64,000 nucleotides of DNA from Piper betle (taxonomy: Eukaryota; Streptophyta; Magnoliopsida; Piperales; Piperaceae). The position numbers were made by a program, and so were the translations under genes. Of the stretch, positions 38,100 to 49,800 are shown one piece after another (position 1 is the first letter of the stretch; every line of letters starts with the position of its first letter). The notes under the pieces were generated by a model, which was not told the DNA's origin, made no database searches, and saw nothing but the letters and a program-made list of their open reading frames with translations. The stretch spans positions 62,001 to 126,000 of the forward strand of contig JAURVB010000133.1 of assembly GCA_033002965.1 (NCBI GenBank), given 5' to 3'.

Positions 38100-38496
38100 T
38101 ATCTAAATCTAAATATGAGTCGAGCATGAATAAATTGGACAAAATTAAGGCATCCCCCACACTTAAACTAAACATTGTCCTCAAAAATAAAAATAAAGAG
38201 AAAGAAGTGCAAGAGAACTCCCTCTACCAATTAGTCGATGGATGATTATCATAAATAACTGAATTTGCACTTGACCCATTCTTGGGTTACCTCACAAGAA
38301 GCGTTGGGTTTAACGTCTACAGCCAGACGCCTGTTCCTCATTCTTTATTTAATGTGATAGAGGACTTCCAAAGTTGCTTCCCTTCATAGTCGTGTTTCAG
38401 TCTACATCCATTGACTTTAAATGATCGATCCCCTTCTTCAGTCTTAATTTCAATTGCGCCATGTGGAAAAATTGTTTGCACTATGTATGGACCAGA

Positions 38497-39710
38497 TCAT
38501 CTTGATTTCAATTTTCCTTTCAAAATTTTCAACCTCGAGTTATATAGCAATACCTTTTGTCCAAGAGAAAATGGTTTAGAAGCAATTCTTTGATCATGCC
38601 ATGCTTTGGATTTTTCCTTATAGATCTTGGCATTTTCATAAGAAACTCTCCTAATTTCTTCTAATTCAATAAGTTGTTGTAGTCTCATTTTTCCACATGC
38701 TTCCAAGTCAAAATTCAATTCCTTAATGACCCAAAAAGCTTTATGCTCTAATTTTAGGGGAAGAAGACAAGTCTTACCAAATACTAAACGATAAGGGGAC
38801 ATGTCAATTGGTGTCTTTAAAGCTGTTCTATAAGCCTATAAAGCATCATCTAACTGAATAGACCAATCTTTTATATTACCTTTTACTACCTTCTCTAGAA
38901 TTTTAAGAATCTCTCGATTGGATACTTCAGCCTAGCCGCTAGTTTGTGGATGGTAAGCGGTGGCAACCTTATGTTTCACTCCATACTTAGCCAATAAAAC
39001 TTCAAATTGCCTATTGTAAAAGTGAGACACTCCATCACTAATGATTGCTAGAGGTGTACCAAATCTAGTAAAGATATTCTTCTTTAAAAACTTAACCACC
39101 ACTTTGGCATCATTCGAAGATAAAACTACTGCTTCAACCCATTTAGAAACATAATCGACAGTTAAAAGAATATAAATGTTAGAGTTTGATGGAGAAAAAG
39201 AACCCATAAAATCTATACCGCATACATCAAATAATTCCACTTCAAGAATAGAGTTGAGAGGCATTTCATTTTTCCTTGACAGATTTCCTGCCCTTTGATA
39301 GTGATCACATCTCTCAATAAAATGTCTTGCATCTTTAAATAGTGTAGGCCAAAATAATTCCGATTGGAGAACTTTCATCGCTGTCCTAGTACTTCCAAAG
39401 TGCCTACGATAATCTATTGAGTAACAATGATGAAGTATGGACTCCATTTCATCTTCTAGTACACATCTTCTTATCATCCCATTAGCACATTGCTTGAAAG
39501 AAGACGGTCAACCCAAAAATATGACTTAGCCTCATGAAGAAATCGTTTCTTTAGTTGAAAGTTCAAGTCCGGTGGCATCTTCCCACTCACTAAGTAATTC
39601 ACTAAATCAACAAACCATGGGACAACACCACTTGCAATGGCCAATATATTTTCATCAGGGACAACCTCATTCACGAGTGGATCATCCTTAACCTTGTGTG
39701 TTTTGCTCAA
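38497..39710 (-). pseudogene. Gypsy pol remnant: integrase
   Basis: The reading begins with the linker after RNase H (PWFVDLVNYLVSGKMPPD) at 39,710, then the zinc-binding N-terminus and the catalytic core at 39,477-38,932. The expected pair CxxC reads CDHY, so the second Cys is lost. Core motifs GIDFMGSF and [20 protein letters not shown] carry the first two catalytic Asp. A TAG stop at 38929-38931 falls just before the AEVSN segment carrying the Glu, at a position that is normally Gln. The C-terminal part ([15 protein letters not shown], then AWHDQRI) continues to 38,497. The protein cannot be functional as it stands. Confidence 0.85.
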
Positions 39711-39714
39711 CCAG

Positions 39715-40848
39715 AAACAAGTAGTATGATGATAAATTAGAGTATCGTTCCCAAGCAGTATGATGAATTGAATTTCCTTAAATTAACTAAAGAAAATATA
39801 ATTAAGAACAAAACAGAAATAATTGACTTAACGAAATCTAAATAATAACTTAAATAAAAGCTGAGTTAAAATTATAAAACTCGTTCTAGAGTCGAATTTC
39901 CCTTAACATGAATTTAATCTTCATCAAATCTTGCTCTTATCTTTTATTCCCCCGGATTGTCGATCTAGGATAATTATATGATATGGTGGCTCCCGCTCCT
40001 TCATGCTTCTATTATTTTGCTTCAATTTCTACCTCCCGGTGATAATTGATTAATCAACAAAATAATGCATTAAGAATTGCCTTACAATCGCATACAGTTC
40101 GCATACAGTGTTGTGTATCTCCCGACCACAACGACAAACAAGTCAAAAGACTCCTCGTATGATGAATTATCAATGACTAATCTAATTAATTTCTCCCGAA
40201 ATCTAATTAAACCTCGTGATCTAAGAAATAGGTGATCAATCTATTCTTAGCATTAAGAATATGATAATTCAAACATTCCGATCGAATAAAAGAGTAAAGG
40301 CTTGAAATAAATTCAATTAAATCATGTTAAGTTCCACTCTTCTCTAGAACGAAATATAAGACTACTCCATAATAAAAATAGAAAACATTATAAAGAAGAA
40401 ACTAATTTTTATTATAAAAGAAAAAGGAATTACAAAAACTAAAACTACTACTTTCACTACACTCTGAAGCCAAGAGATGAGATATGATAACAACAAATGA
40501 CCTCCCCTTTATATAGAAGTGGAGATACAAGAATTCAAAGAGGGTGTTCACAAATCGACGTAGTCTAATTAATTATAATGTCCCTTCAAGTTTCCAACTG
40601 TTCGACTCCATTGAACACCATGAATTGTAGCCATTGGGTCGGGCCAAGTGTCGTGACCAATCAAATCCAAAGCTTAATTTTATTCATCTTTTTCTGCATT
40701 AAAACATCAAAATTAAGCATATATAATAAAATATTAATTAAATAAAAAATAAAGTAAAATATTACTTAATTAATAATGTTTATACCCGGGAAGTACAAAA
40801 TCATATTAAAAATATGTGGAAATATTATATATTTTAAACACTTAACAT
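39715..40848 (-). repeat. Extra LTR-like copy inside the gypsy element
   Basis: About 1.13 kb closely related to the terminal LTRs: shared ATGAATTGAATTTCCTTAA, CTCGTTCTAGAGTCGAATT and TTAAACACTTAACA ends. It differs at its left end, which reads AAACAAGTAGTATGATGAT instead of the terminal LTR start. It sits exactly between gag and integrase, where protease and reverse transcriptase should be. Confidence 0.75.
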
Positions 40849-40943
40849 GGCTCCACAGCTTTAACCTGTCCCTGCACATTAAGATTTTGAACTTGATTAA
40901 CTAAAGCACTAACTTGAGCAGATAAAGCAGTAAGTGCATCTAA

Positions 40944-41667
40944 TTATAAAACTCCGGTAATCCTCCTTGGGTGTCTTTCTTTTGTTGCATGGTGGTTGCT
41001 AGGAACCATCAATTCTAGTAGTTGAAAAGCTTCATGTGGGTTCTTCCTAAGAAATGATCCATTGGTCGCCGCATCAACTATGTTCTTTGTTAGCCCCAAC
41101 AACCCGTTATAGAAAGTTTGGAGTTGCATCCATCTTTCTATACCATGGTTGGGACACTTTTCCAAAAATTCTTCAAATCTTTTCCATGCTTCAAAGAGAG
41201 ACTCGCCATCAAACTAAAAAAAGATAAAATTTTGTTACTAATCTAGCAGTTTTGGGAGGAAAATATTTTAACAAAAAATTTTCAGACAATTCATCCCAAG
41301 TGTTAATTGCATCTAATGATGACAACCACTCCTTCGCATTTTTTATTACTGAGAATGGAAATAAGCGAAGGCAGAGAGCATCGTCAAAGACACTAGGTTA
41401 CTTGTACATATCACAAACCGATAGGAAATCAATGATATGCCTATTAGGATTTTCAGTAGGCAATCCACTAAATTATCTTATAGTTTGTAACATGTTAAAT
41501 AAAACTGGTTTAAGTTTAAAGTGGCTCGCATCCACTGGTGGCATAATAATACTAGGTTGTAACCCACTTGCAACAGGTACAACCCAATCTTGGATTGCCC
41601 TGTTGTCATCATTGGCTATTGGTACAATCGGTGGAAGTGGAGGTATTTGTTGTTATCGTGGGTCCAT
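40944..41667 (-). pseudogene. Gypsy gag remnant
   Basis: Starts at an ATG (41667) reading MDPR, with a TAA at codon 5 where Gln is usual. Downstream are INTWDELSENFLLKYFPP and then, after a stop near 41,215, FDGESLFEAWKRFEEFLEKC and PNHGIERWMQLQTFYNGLL, the retrotransposon-gag pattern of Athila/Tat elements. Several stops interrupt it. The plus-strand ORF over the same bases is a shadow. Confidence 0.75.
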
Positions 41668-41906
41668 GGCTTCTTCTTCTATTACTTCTTGTGCTCTTCT
41701 TCCACTAGCACGCAAGTTTCTCAAAGTCTTTTCAATCTCTGGATCACAAGAAAACAAGGGTGACCGCACTAATCGATGCTTAAACAAATGCTAACAAGGA
41801 AGAAGACAATGATATAGTTTTTATAAAAAAAAATCAAACACTAAAATCTAAAAAGAAAAGAAAAAGACTCAAAATTTTAATCCTAAATTAACTAAGAAAA
41901 TTCAAT

Positions 41907-41925
41907 CTCCTCAGCAATGACGCCA
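41907..41925 (-). other. tRNA-Asp-like primer-binding site
   Basis: On the minus strand this reads TGGCGTCATTGCTGAGGAG. Compared with the usual Athila-type site TGGCGCCGTTGCCGGGGA (from memory), all four differences are C to T or G to A. Confidence 0.7.
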
Positions 41926-41930
41926 AAAAC

Positions 41931-43143
41931 TTGTTTGAATAACTCAATAACATGCAAGTATACATAGTCGAAATAAGTAATATAAGGATAAATTTAAGTA
42001 TTTGTCTCATAGAGAGATGAATTTCCTTAAATTAATTAAAGAAAATAAAATTAAGAACAAAACAAAAACAATAGGCTTAACTAAATCTAAGTAATAACTT
42101 TAAATTAAAGAAAAAGTTATAATGATAAAACTCGTTCTATAGTCGAATTTTCCTTAACATGAATTTAACATTCATCACATTTTACTATTATCTTTTATTC
42201 TCTCAAATTGTAGATATAGGAGAATTATATAACATGATAGCTCCCGCTCCTTATGCATTTATTATTTTGCCTCAATTTCTACCTCCTGGTGATAATTGAT
42301 TAATTAAAAAAATAACGCATTAAGATTTGTCTTACAATCCCATACGGTGTTGTGTATCTCCCGACCACAACAGCAAACAAGTCAAAAGACTCGTTGTATG
42401 ATGAATTATCAATGACTAATCTAACTGATATCTCCCAAAATCTAATTAAACCTCATTATCTAAGTAATAGGTGATCAGTCTACTCTTAGCATTAAAAACA
42501 TGATAATTCAAGCAATCCAATTGAATAAAAGAGTAAGAGGTTAAAATTAATTCAATTAAACCATAGTAAGTTCCATTCTTTTCTAAAACGAAATAAAGGA
42601 TTACTCTATAATAAAAATAGAAAACAATATAAAAAAGAAACTACTTCTCATTATGAAAGAAAAAGAATTACAAAAACTAGAGCTACTACTTTCGCTAAAC
42701 TCCTAAGCCAAGAGTTCAGATATCCTAAACAATAAATAACCACCCCTTTATATATAAGATGAGGTACCCAGGAGATTCAAGAATTCGAGGAAGGATACCC
42801 CAACTCGATATAGTATAATTGATTATGATGTCCGATGAAGTTTCTAACTCCCCGACTTACTCAAATGCAGTCAAAGCTATGTATATCCACCCTCATTGAG
42901 CTTTGTCAACACTATAAATTGTAACCATCAATGGATGGGGTCCAATGCTTTGATCAACAATTCCTAGGCTTCTTTGTTTTCACTTTTTTTATGCATTAAA
43001 CTCTAAAATTAAACATATCTAATAAAATATTAATTAAATAAAAAATAAAGTAAAATGTTACTTAATTAATAATATTATATCTAAGGTTTATAAAATCATA
43101 TTAAAAACATGGGTAAATATTGTATACTTTAAACACTTAACAA
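41931..43143 (-). repeat. 5' LTR of the gypsy element
   Basis: About 1.21 kb. In plus orientation it starts TTGTTTGAATAACTC next to the primer-binding site and ends TTAAACACTTAACAA, followed by the target duplicate GCAAC. Confidence 0.87.
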
Positions 43144-43148
43144 GCAAC

Positions 43149-43800
43149 ACCGGCGGCGATCACAGTCGTTGCGATGGTTGTGGGTGGTTTCGAAATGGAG
43201 ATCTTGGCAAGATGAAGTTGTGTAGGTAGTCGGATAGGCCAGAGGTGGCTTGCTAGTGCTGGAAAATGGCCCGAAAGGGTTGCAGTGGCGGCAGAAACCG
43301 GCTTCAAAAACTCCCTCGTTGGCGGCAACTAAGGCGAGCGCCGGTGGTCGTGATTCGTACAAATGGAAAGCCGGCCACGAGACAGTCATGGGGGTGCCGG
43401 TCTGCTAAGGGTTTAAATTCTAAAATCATGGAAAATCTGTATAAAAATAAGATGGTAAAGCTAGGGTTGTCGTGGATGGCTCAAATCTTGCCACATGGCA
43501 CGATCAGAATGTCCTATAGCTCGTGGACTAGTGGGGCCCACCTATGGGTATATGCAATATACATATGGATAGAAAGCTAGGATCGAGACCGTCCTAAGTC
43601 AAAACTGATTCGAGTCCTAAAAGTGACTATATATATGGGAATTGAGGTAAGAGAATGAAATGAGTCTTGAAGCCCTGAAGTCAATTAGGTAAAAAAATCT
43701 GCTACTCAATCAAGTTACACTCACAAGGGCAATCTGGTAGTCTAAAATCCATAAGATGCATGTAAATGAGATCTCTAAAAATCCCAAGTAGATATTAAAC
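43149..43800 (-). mobile_element. LTR-like copy, right piece
   Basis: Continuation of the copy begun at 33,792. Its GC-rich start (ACCGGCGGCGATCACAG) joins directly to ...GGTGTGATGGCAAC at 35,819 when the gypsy element is removed. The right boundary is not visible. From 43,800 to 44,728 no gene is seen; a long TA repeat lies at 44451-44496. Confidence 0.45.
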
Positions 43801-44448
43801 ACTGCAAAGGCCTAGATCTAGATCTAAAACCCTAGCTAACCCATAAAAAAAATCATTTGTATAGCTTGTGTATACACTAATAACTCATGTTCTACTGTTT
43901 TTATCATATGCATGTCTGGCATTCTCAACCACCATAATATGCTCATATGGCCATCTGAGCCCCATACTCTGGGCCTAAAACTGGTCTAGCTTGTGCTCAC
44001 TCGAACTAACTCAAGACTGGCCAGACCTGGCAACCTATACAAACACATAAAACCCTAACCCGAAGCTAGGTTTTACATGGTACCTAAACACTTTGTAGCA
44101 TTCCACACACAATGGCAAGGTCATTTTGAAAATTTAAAAACCAGAAGAGGATAAAATATGTCATTAGAGTCAAAGTTATCAAAGGTTAATTTATTTAAAG
44201 GAGGCAAAATTCACCATATTGTGTAAAGTGTAAAATCAAAGAAAACATAGTGAATTCGAAGTTATTAAACCACTATAGACTGACTTAGAGATTCGAATTG
44301 AATGGAAAGGAACCACATGAAAAATCTTGTGTGCTATTCCTTACTTGTGACACTTAATTTTTATTTTTATTGCAAGGTTTCTTTGCCTCGATCCAACCCG
44401 ATATGAAGAGAAGCGTGATTGGCAGGGCAGAAATCTGGCGCCCGAATA

Positions 44449-44450
<2 letters not shown>

Positions 44451-44496
<46 letters not shown>
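44451..44496. repeat. TA dinucleotide repeat
   Basis: About 23 uninterrupted TA units. A second, shorter TA run lies at about 44984-45003 inside the MITE. Confidence 0.9.
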
Positions 44497-44500
<4 letters not shown>

Positions 44501-44728
44501 ACACAATTTTTTTCCCTATCCATACATATTTAAAAATTTGTACAATCTTGTTGATGAGACTTGGAATATTGTTATACTCAAATTAAAACTTAAAATTCTG
44601 TATTGGATATAAGATCACACTTTATTTTTAGGATGAAAGTTGTTTAAAAACATGGTAAAAATTACCAATCTTTCATTTTCTTTTAAAATTGAAGACCTAC
44701 CCAAGGTAAACATATTAATACTTTGTTA

Positions 44729-45368
44729 TAGGGTTACTAATTGAGTGAGTCAGCTCATGAGCATTTAGGGTTTGGCTCGGCTTGACTCGACTCGAAACTC
44801 GACATTTAAATGCTCGAGCTCGAACTCGACTCGAACTCGAATCTTACGAGCCGAGCTTGAGAAAGATTATGTTCGACTCGACTCGACTCGACTCGCTTAT
44901 AACTCGAACTCGAACTCGACTCATTGTTTGACTCAAACTTGACTCGATAAAATAATATAATAATATAGTTTTTATATTATATTATATATATATATATATA
45001 TATACACATAATATAATAACAAAGAAGTGAGATAGTTGAGATGATAAGTATTCAAGTTGATAAACTCAAAGTTGTGGGTTCAATCTACATTGATAGCATT
45101 TTTTTTAAGTGAGGTACTTTTGACTTTTAATCGAGGCAGTTTCGAGCTTATGAACGAACTGGGTTCGAGCTTGAAAAAATTAAATAGTTTAAGTATAATC
45201 GAACTCGAGTCGAGCTCAAACGCATAAAAGATATTCGAGTCGAACTTGAACATATACGTTCAAAACTTATTCGATGTAGAATCGAATTAGAATGAGTTTC
45301 TAACTATTCGACCCGAATTCGAACACAACTTAAACTCGGCTCACTCGCCCGCTCAATTAACAGCCCTA
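44729..45368. mobile_element. hAT-type MITE with perfect 8-bp duplication
   Basis: A 640-bp element with ends TAGGGTTACTAATTGAG and, inverted, TAGGGCTGTTAATTGAG, flanked by identical 8-mers CTTTGTTA (44721-44728 and 45369-45376). Terminal repeats plus an 8-bp duplication define hAT elements. Subterminal regions are dense in GACTCGA/GCTCGA words. The middle carries a TA run and a tRNA-like stretch. No transposase is encoded. Confidence 0.92.
45028..45106 (+). other. tRNA-like/Pol III-like segment inside the MITE
   Basis: A box-A-like TAGTTGAGATGATA (45033-45046) is followed about 30 bases on by a box-B-like GGGTTCAATCT (45076-45086) and a run of eight T (45099-45106). No convincing cloverleaf can be drawn, so it is a tRNA relic or chance at best. 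Confidence 0.35.
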
Positions 45369-45914
45369 CTTTGTTAGTACATTAGGTAGGTCCAAGAGTC
45401 CAAATTGTATAGTCTAACAAGCAGGGGAAAAAATCCACCAAGTAAATTTTTTTATAACCATGAATTTTTATAAATTACAAAAATATCCTTCTAATTGATT
45501 TGGTAGTTTAAAAAAATTACAGAGTAAATTTTTTCCTGCTCGGCAAACCATAGATTGAAACTCTGATTCCATATGTACGTAAGGTGAAAAATATTTTTTA
45601 GCTATCTCAAATAACCCTTGTGGTAAAGAAATAAAACAAAGCTTAAATTAAAACCTAAATATTTAGACATTACAAGGGTTCTGAAGAAAGAGGCGCAATA
45701 TCTCTACACCCATGGCCCTTTATATGTATTAGTGGACAGAACTGGAGCCGGCTGCCATTTGTCACAACATACATATGTTCTTCAATCTTTACATGGACCA
45801 TGCCAGATCTTGTCAAACTTTAATTTTAAAAGAAGGTGAAAAATTAGCATAAGTATTTAAAACACGTAATCCATGATCGAACTAAAATGTTTCTTAACAT
45901 TTTCTATACAGCAG

Positions 45915-46020
45915 ACAATCCTTCAAGTGGTCATAAACATGCCTCCCATTGCGGAGAGTCACAGGTTTAACCCGGTTACGAGTTTCGAACCAGTCAGTCC
46001 ACTTGCCCTAAAAAAAATAT
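45915..46020 (+). mobile_element. tRNA-derived SINE fragment
   Basis: CTTCAAGTGGTCATAAACATG resembles a box-A region. The segment with GGTTTAACCCGGTTACGAG and TTTCGAACC resembles box B and the body of plant SINEs, and an A-rich tail starts at about 46,012. No target duplication was identified. Confidence 0.4.
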
Positions 46021-46871
46021 ATTAAAAAGAGAAAATAAGAAAGTAAAATTCACCTGCCATGTATATTCACCAAGTTTTTACCTTCCAACCCAATAATTGC
46101 AAAAATTGGGCACAAAGAATCCATGACATACATAAAAGTACATTTAACGCATGTATAATTGAAGCATTTTGTTATTAAATGTTGACAAATATATACGTTA
46201 TAGCCTGCAACTGAACTACTCGCAATATTCCAGCTCAACTCCAAACACAAATAAGAGCTCTATCCTCAACGAGTTGTCTGTACGTCTGTATAGGTCAATA
46301 GAGTTTGAACCAACTCATGATGAAACTTTCCCTGCAACATCAAAAAGCCTGCGTCATGAGAAATGGCAAACGTCAAGTTGAAGGTGAGAATTTGAGCTTA
46401 AAAGCATTAGTTCATTTAGTACCTGGGCAGGAGAATGTACATACTTCACACAATATGTCAAGTATCTTCTATTGTGAATTTGTAATGGGCAAGTCGGCTA
46501 CAGCTAAAATAACAATCCTGGCAAAAATAAATCATTGACTATCATATTAGTAATAAATGAGAATGTATAAGAAAAACATTTCTAGACCGAGTAGACAAAT
46601 GAGTGGAGTGTTTACCTGATGTAGTGAACTGTCGATAACAAGTTTTAGGTCTACTGATGATAAGATGTATAACGTATGTACAATGAACAGCTTTGTTTAT
46701 ATCAAAAACTCTTGCTCTGCGAGATGTGAACAGTGCAATGAGACTTCTGTCAACGTGAACATAAAGCCCAGGACTCCCGACCCTCTGGATACATCAGGGA
46801 GGGCTGTTTATAAGAAGGGAAATTATCCCTCTTAAGAATTGGGATAAACTGATATTTCACATGACGTAGGG

Positions 46872-49800
46872 TCAGTATTTGACAAGAGCTGGCAATGTAG
46901 CATATAGTTCAGATAGGCACTGAAAAATCCAGTTTAGTAGTTGTTCCTTTGGTAGCTCTAGAAGAAGCTCAGCCTGTCATACAGGGTACCAAACACCACA
47001 TTTGCATCAATTATCCTAAACGGGAAACCAAACAAAACACTGTTCATCATTTAACTCACTAAATCAATTATACATGAAATTACTCAGTCTTCGTGAATGA
47101 TTTTGTAACAATAGATTTTGTAGCAAGGATATATTTCAGAGACAGGCATGTGACTGTCCCCGTAGTTTAATTGCATTGCAAAGTCAATCTATTGACTATT
47201 TCCATCTCTTTAAGCATACATCCAGATATAGACAAGCTACCTACCTATCATTAGATAAGATACTTGCAACATCCTAGCCGGCCATGTTTAATTGTGTAGA
47301 TATAATTACATCATTATTGACTTGGGTCAAGCATACAACCTGTTCCCTACATAATTATCTGGTCATAGATCATATATGAACTTTTTCGAATTGTCTTTAT
47401 CCATGTCCTTTTTAGCTTTCTCTGTAAACAGGCAAACCAATCAAGATGGTTTTCCCAAATAAAAATTATAAAAGTCATATATCCGATTGATCATGTTCAA
47501 TACAATTGAGCACAATCTTCAACAGTTACACCGAACATTCATCTTAGCATTCTTGTCTTCTCACCAATGATCCTATCAGTATAATTTTCATATTTTCAAC
47601 ATGCAATATTAAGCTGGTAAAAGATATGACACAATACTAACAATTTAACGTAGATTAAACACACCTCCTACCCAACTACTTAAGATTTTTGTGGAAGAAC
47701 AGTCACAAGCAGCACTAGTCTCTTGCTGTACAGATAGCTGCTTCCTTTGAGATTCCTTATGTTAAGGATACCTATAGTACATATTCACTAATTAAAAGGT
47801 TAAGATTTGAGTTTACCTTTATTTCTTTATCCATAAACACCAAAGAGTTTCGGTAGACATCAGATGACATGGAGTCTACCATAAGCTTGAACACTTTCTT
47901 ACTCATACTTGTACTCATCCAAACTAGTTTCCCTGAACTGTATATTCTACTAATACCCAGATCAGCTGCCATTCGTCTAACATATAATTTTTTAAGAAGT
48001 ACCTGTACATTACAGAACTAGCAAGAAGTTCATTTTGTTGCAATATTTTCCAACCAAAAGAATAAAAAATTCAAATTCATACTCAATAAAATACCTCCAT
48101 GGAGTGTGGCTCTTTTCCATGTCGGCGACGCAAAAGTTCAGTAAATTGCATTAAACTCCAAATATCCCTTTCAGCAGCTTTCTCTGCCTCATTGATTAAT
48201 TTAATAGGGTTATCAAGATAATTTATGTATTCAGAAGATAGGTGCGGAGTGATGTTTATATCAAGCTGGGACATCAAAAACAAGAAGTAATGTCAATACA
48301 TTTACAAAAAGTCACCCATTTCATCCTTTTTATCTAACTATAAGCTTCAAGACCAATTTTTAAGAAATAACTTTCCCAATATTCCCAAGCCATTGACTAA
48401 GGTGAACTAACCAACTAAATCAATTAGGTAATGACCATAACAACTAATTTTAGGCAATTAAATATCAATATGGGTAGAACAACAACACCGCTTTCTGAAG
48501 TGGGCATACAAAATGGCCCAAGTATGGAGTCGCCGACCATGTTCCAGTGGAAATAAAAAATATGCAAGTCTACTATTATCATTTGCATACTGTATATTTA
48601 GTGATCACCCAAGTGAAATCATTTTAAATTGAAAGAGTATGTCCACGTTCATTGAAGCAAAGTAAATAACAATTTTTGTTCAGAAGTGGCACACATGGAA
48701 ACACCTGAACTGCATGATAAGGAACTGGAATTAGTCGATGCTCATCAATCTGTTAATCAAGAAAACACAAAAGTAAGTTTTTTTCTTAAATTTTTTAATT
48801 AAAATACTAAAAATGCATTGAACTAAAAAAAAAGTATAACAATTATTTAACAAAAACAAAATCTAATGCAACCAGACGCAGTTGCACAGATGTTGACGGA
48901 TCAACTTGTATTGCTTTTTAGTTGTTTTGCACTTGTAAAAAGAGACGCTCCTACCATTGTAGAATATATGAACGACTACAGCAGAAGTCAAATTGTATTT
49001 CTCAAGTCATTTATATCTTCATAGCTGAAATAAATATTTGGATTGGGCCATTTTTTTCTTCTGTGCATTGAGTCATGGTTTATTTCAAGGCATAAAATTC
49101 TAAGAGGTGACTATTGTGATTGAGCAGTCAATATATCACAAAGTAAACACTAACCCTTAAATTCATGAATCATGACTCACAAACAAGGAATTTAACAACA
49201 AAATTAGAACTCATATCATAAAAAATAATACCTTAGACAAACTTTCGAATAGCATCTCAAAGAAGAGATCAACTCCAACATTACCAACATCCCCAGTCTG
49301 CTGCTCACCAAAAATATTTCCAAAACCCCGTATTCCCATATCTCTCTCAGCAAGTTGGAAACCTTGGCCTAAATCTTGACATTCTTCAAGGGCAGCAAGC
49401 CTCTCCTGCATTATAAGAACAAAATCAGAAGTGCATAAATTGTTGTAATAAAAATACCACCAACATTCAAAATTCCGAATACTTCACAATAATCATCATC
49501 ATCACACTATCCCAACTAGGTCGCCGTTGGCAGTACGGATTTTGTAGTAGGGATTTTATCCTTAACCTCTATAGTGTCGTAAGGTTTTTGTGAACGTCAA
49601 ATTTTTGCAGTTATGAGAAATAACAAAGATCAACCTATTTCATATGATAACTTTCAGACACCTGCTTAAAATGCAATGATAAAAATTAAGCGTCGTGAAA
49701 ATTAGGCTTTCAAAACTTACTACAAACAAAATGACATAAAAAGATATCTATCAATATTACAAAAAAATTGTAATGTAGATTGATAGAAGAACTATTACGG

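Larger units (their letters stand above)
35820..43143 (-). mobile_element. Athila/Tat-type Ty3/gypsy element, rearranged
   Basis: A minus-strand LTR retrotransposon flanked by a perfect 5-bp duplication GCAAC (35815-35819 and 43144-43148). Order on the minus strand: 5' LTR 43143-41931; primer-binding site resembling the tRNA-Asp complement (41925-41907); gag (about 41667-40944); an extra LTR-like copy (40848-39715); the RNase H/integrase linker and integrase (39710-38497); a 3' non-coding region with tandem repeats; polypurine tract; 3' LTR 37032-35820. Protease, reverse transcriptase and most of RNase H are absent. The two terminal LTRs differ at roughly one base in ten over a sampled 200 bp, so the insertion is not recent. 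Confidence 0.88.

Noticed and set aside
37862..38245. 127-codon plus-strand ORF
   Set aside because: Runs through an AT microsatellite in the gypsy 3' non-coding region; the repeated Tyr-Ile is an artefact.
41252..41794. 180-codon plus-strand ORF
   Set aside because: Shadow of the minus-strand gypsy gag, which has recognisable motifs.
45028..45106. Functional tRNA gene
   Set aside because: No cloverleaf or anticodon arm can be formed; kept only as a tRNA-like relic.
49485..49600. Possible SINE/MITE fragment near ATCATCATCATCACACTATCC
   Set aside because: The words recall a common plant repeat, but no ends, boxes or target duplication could be found.
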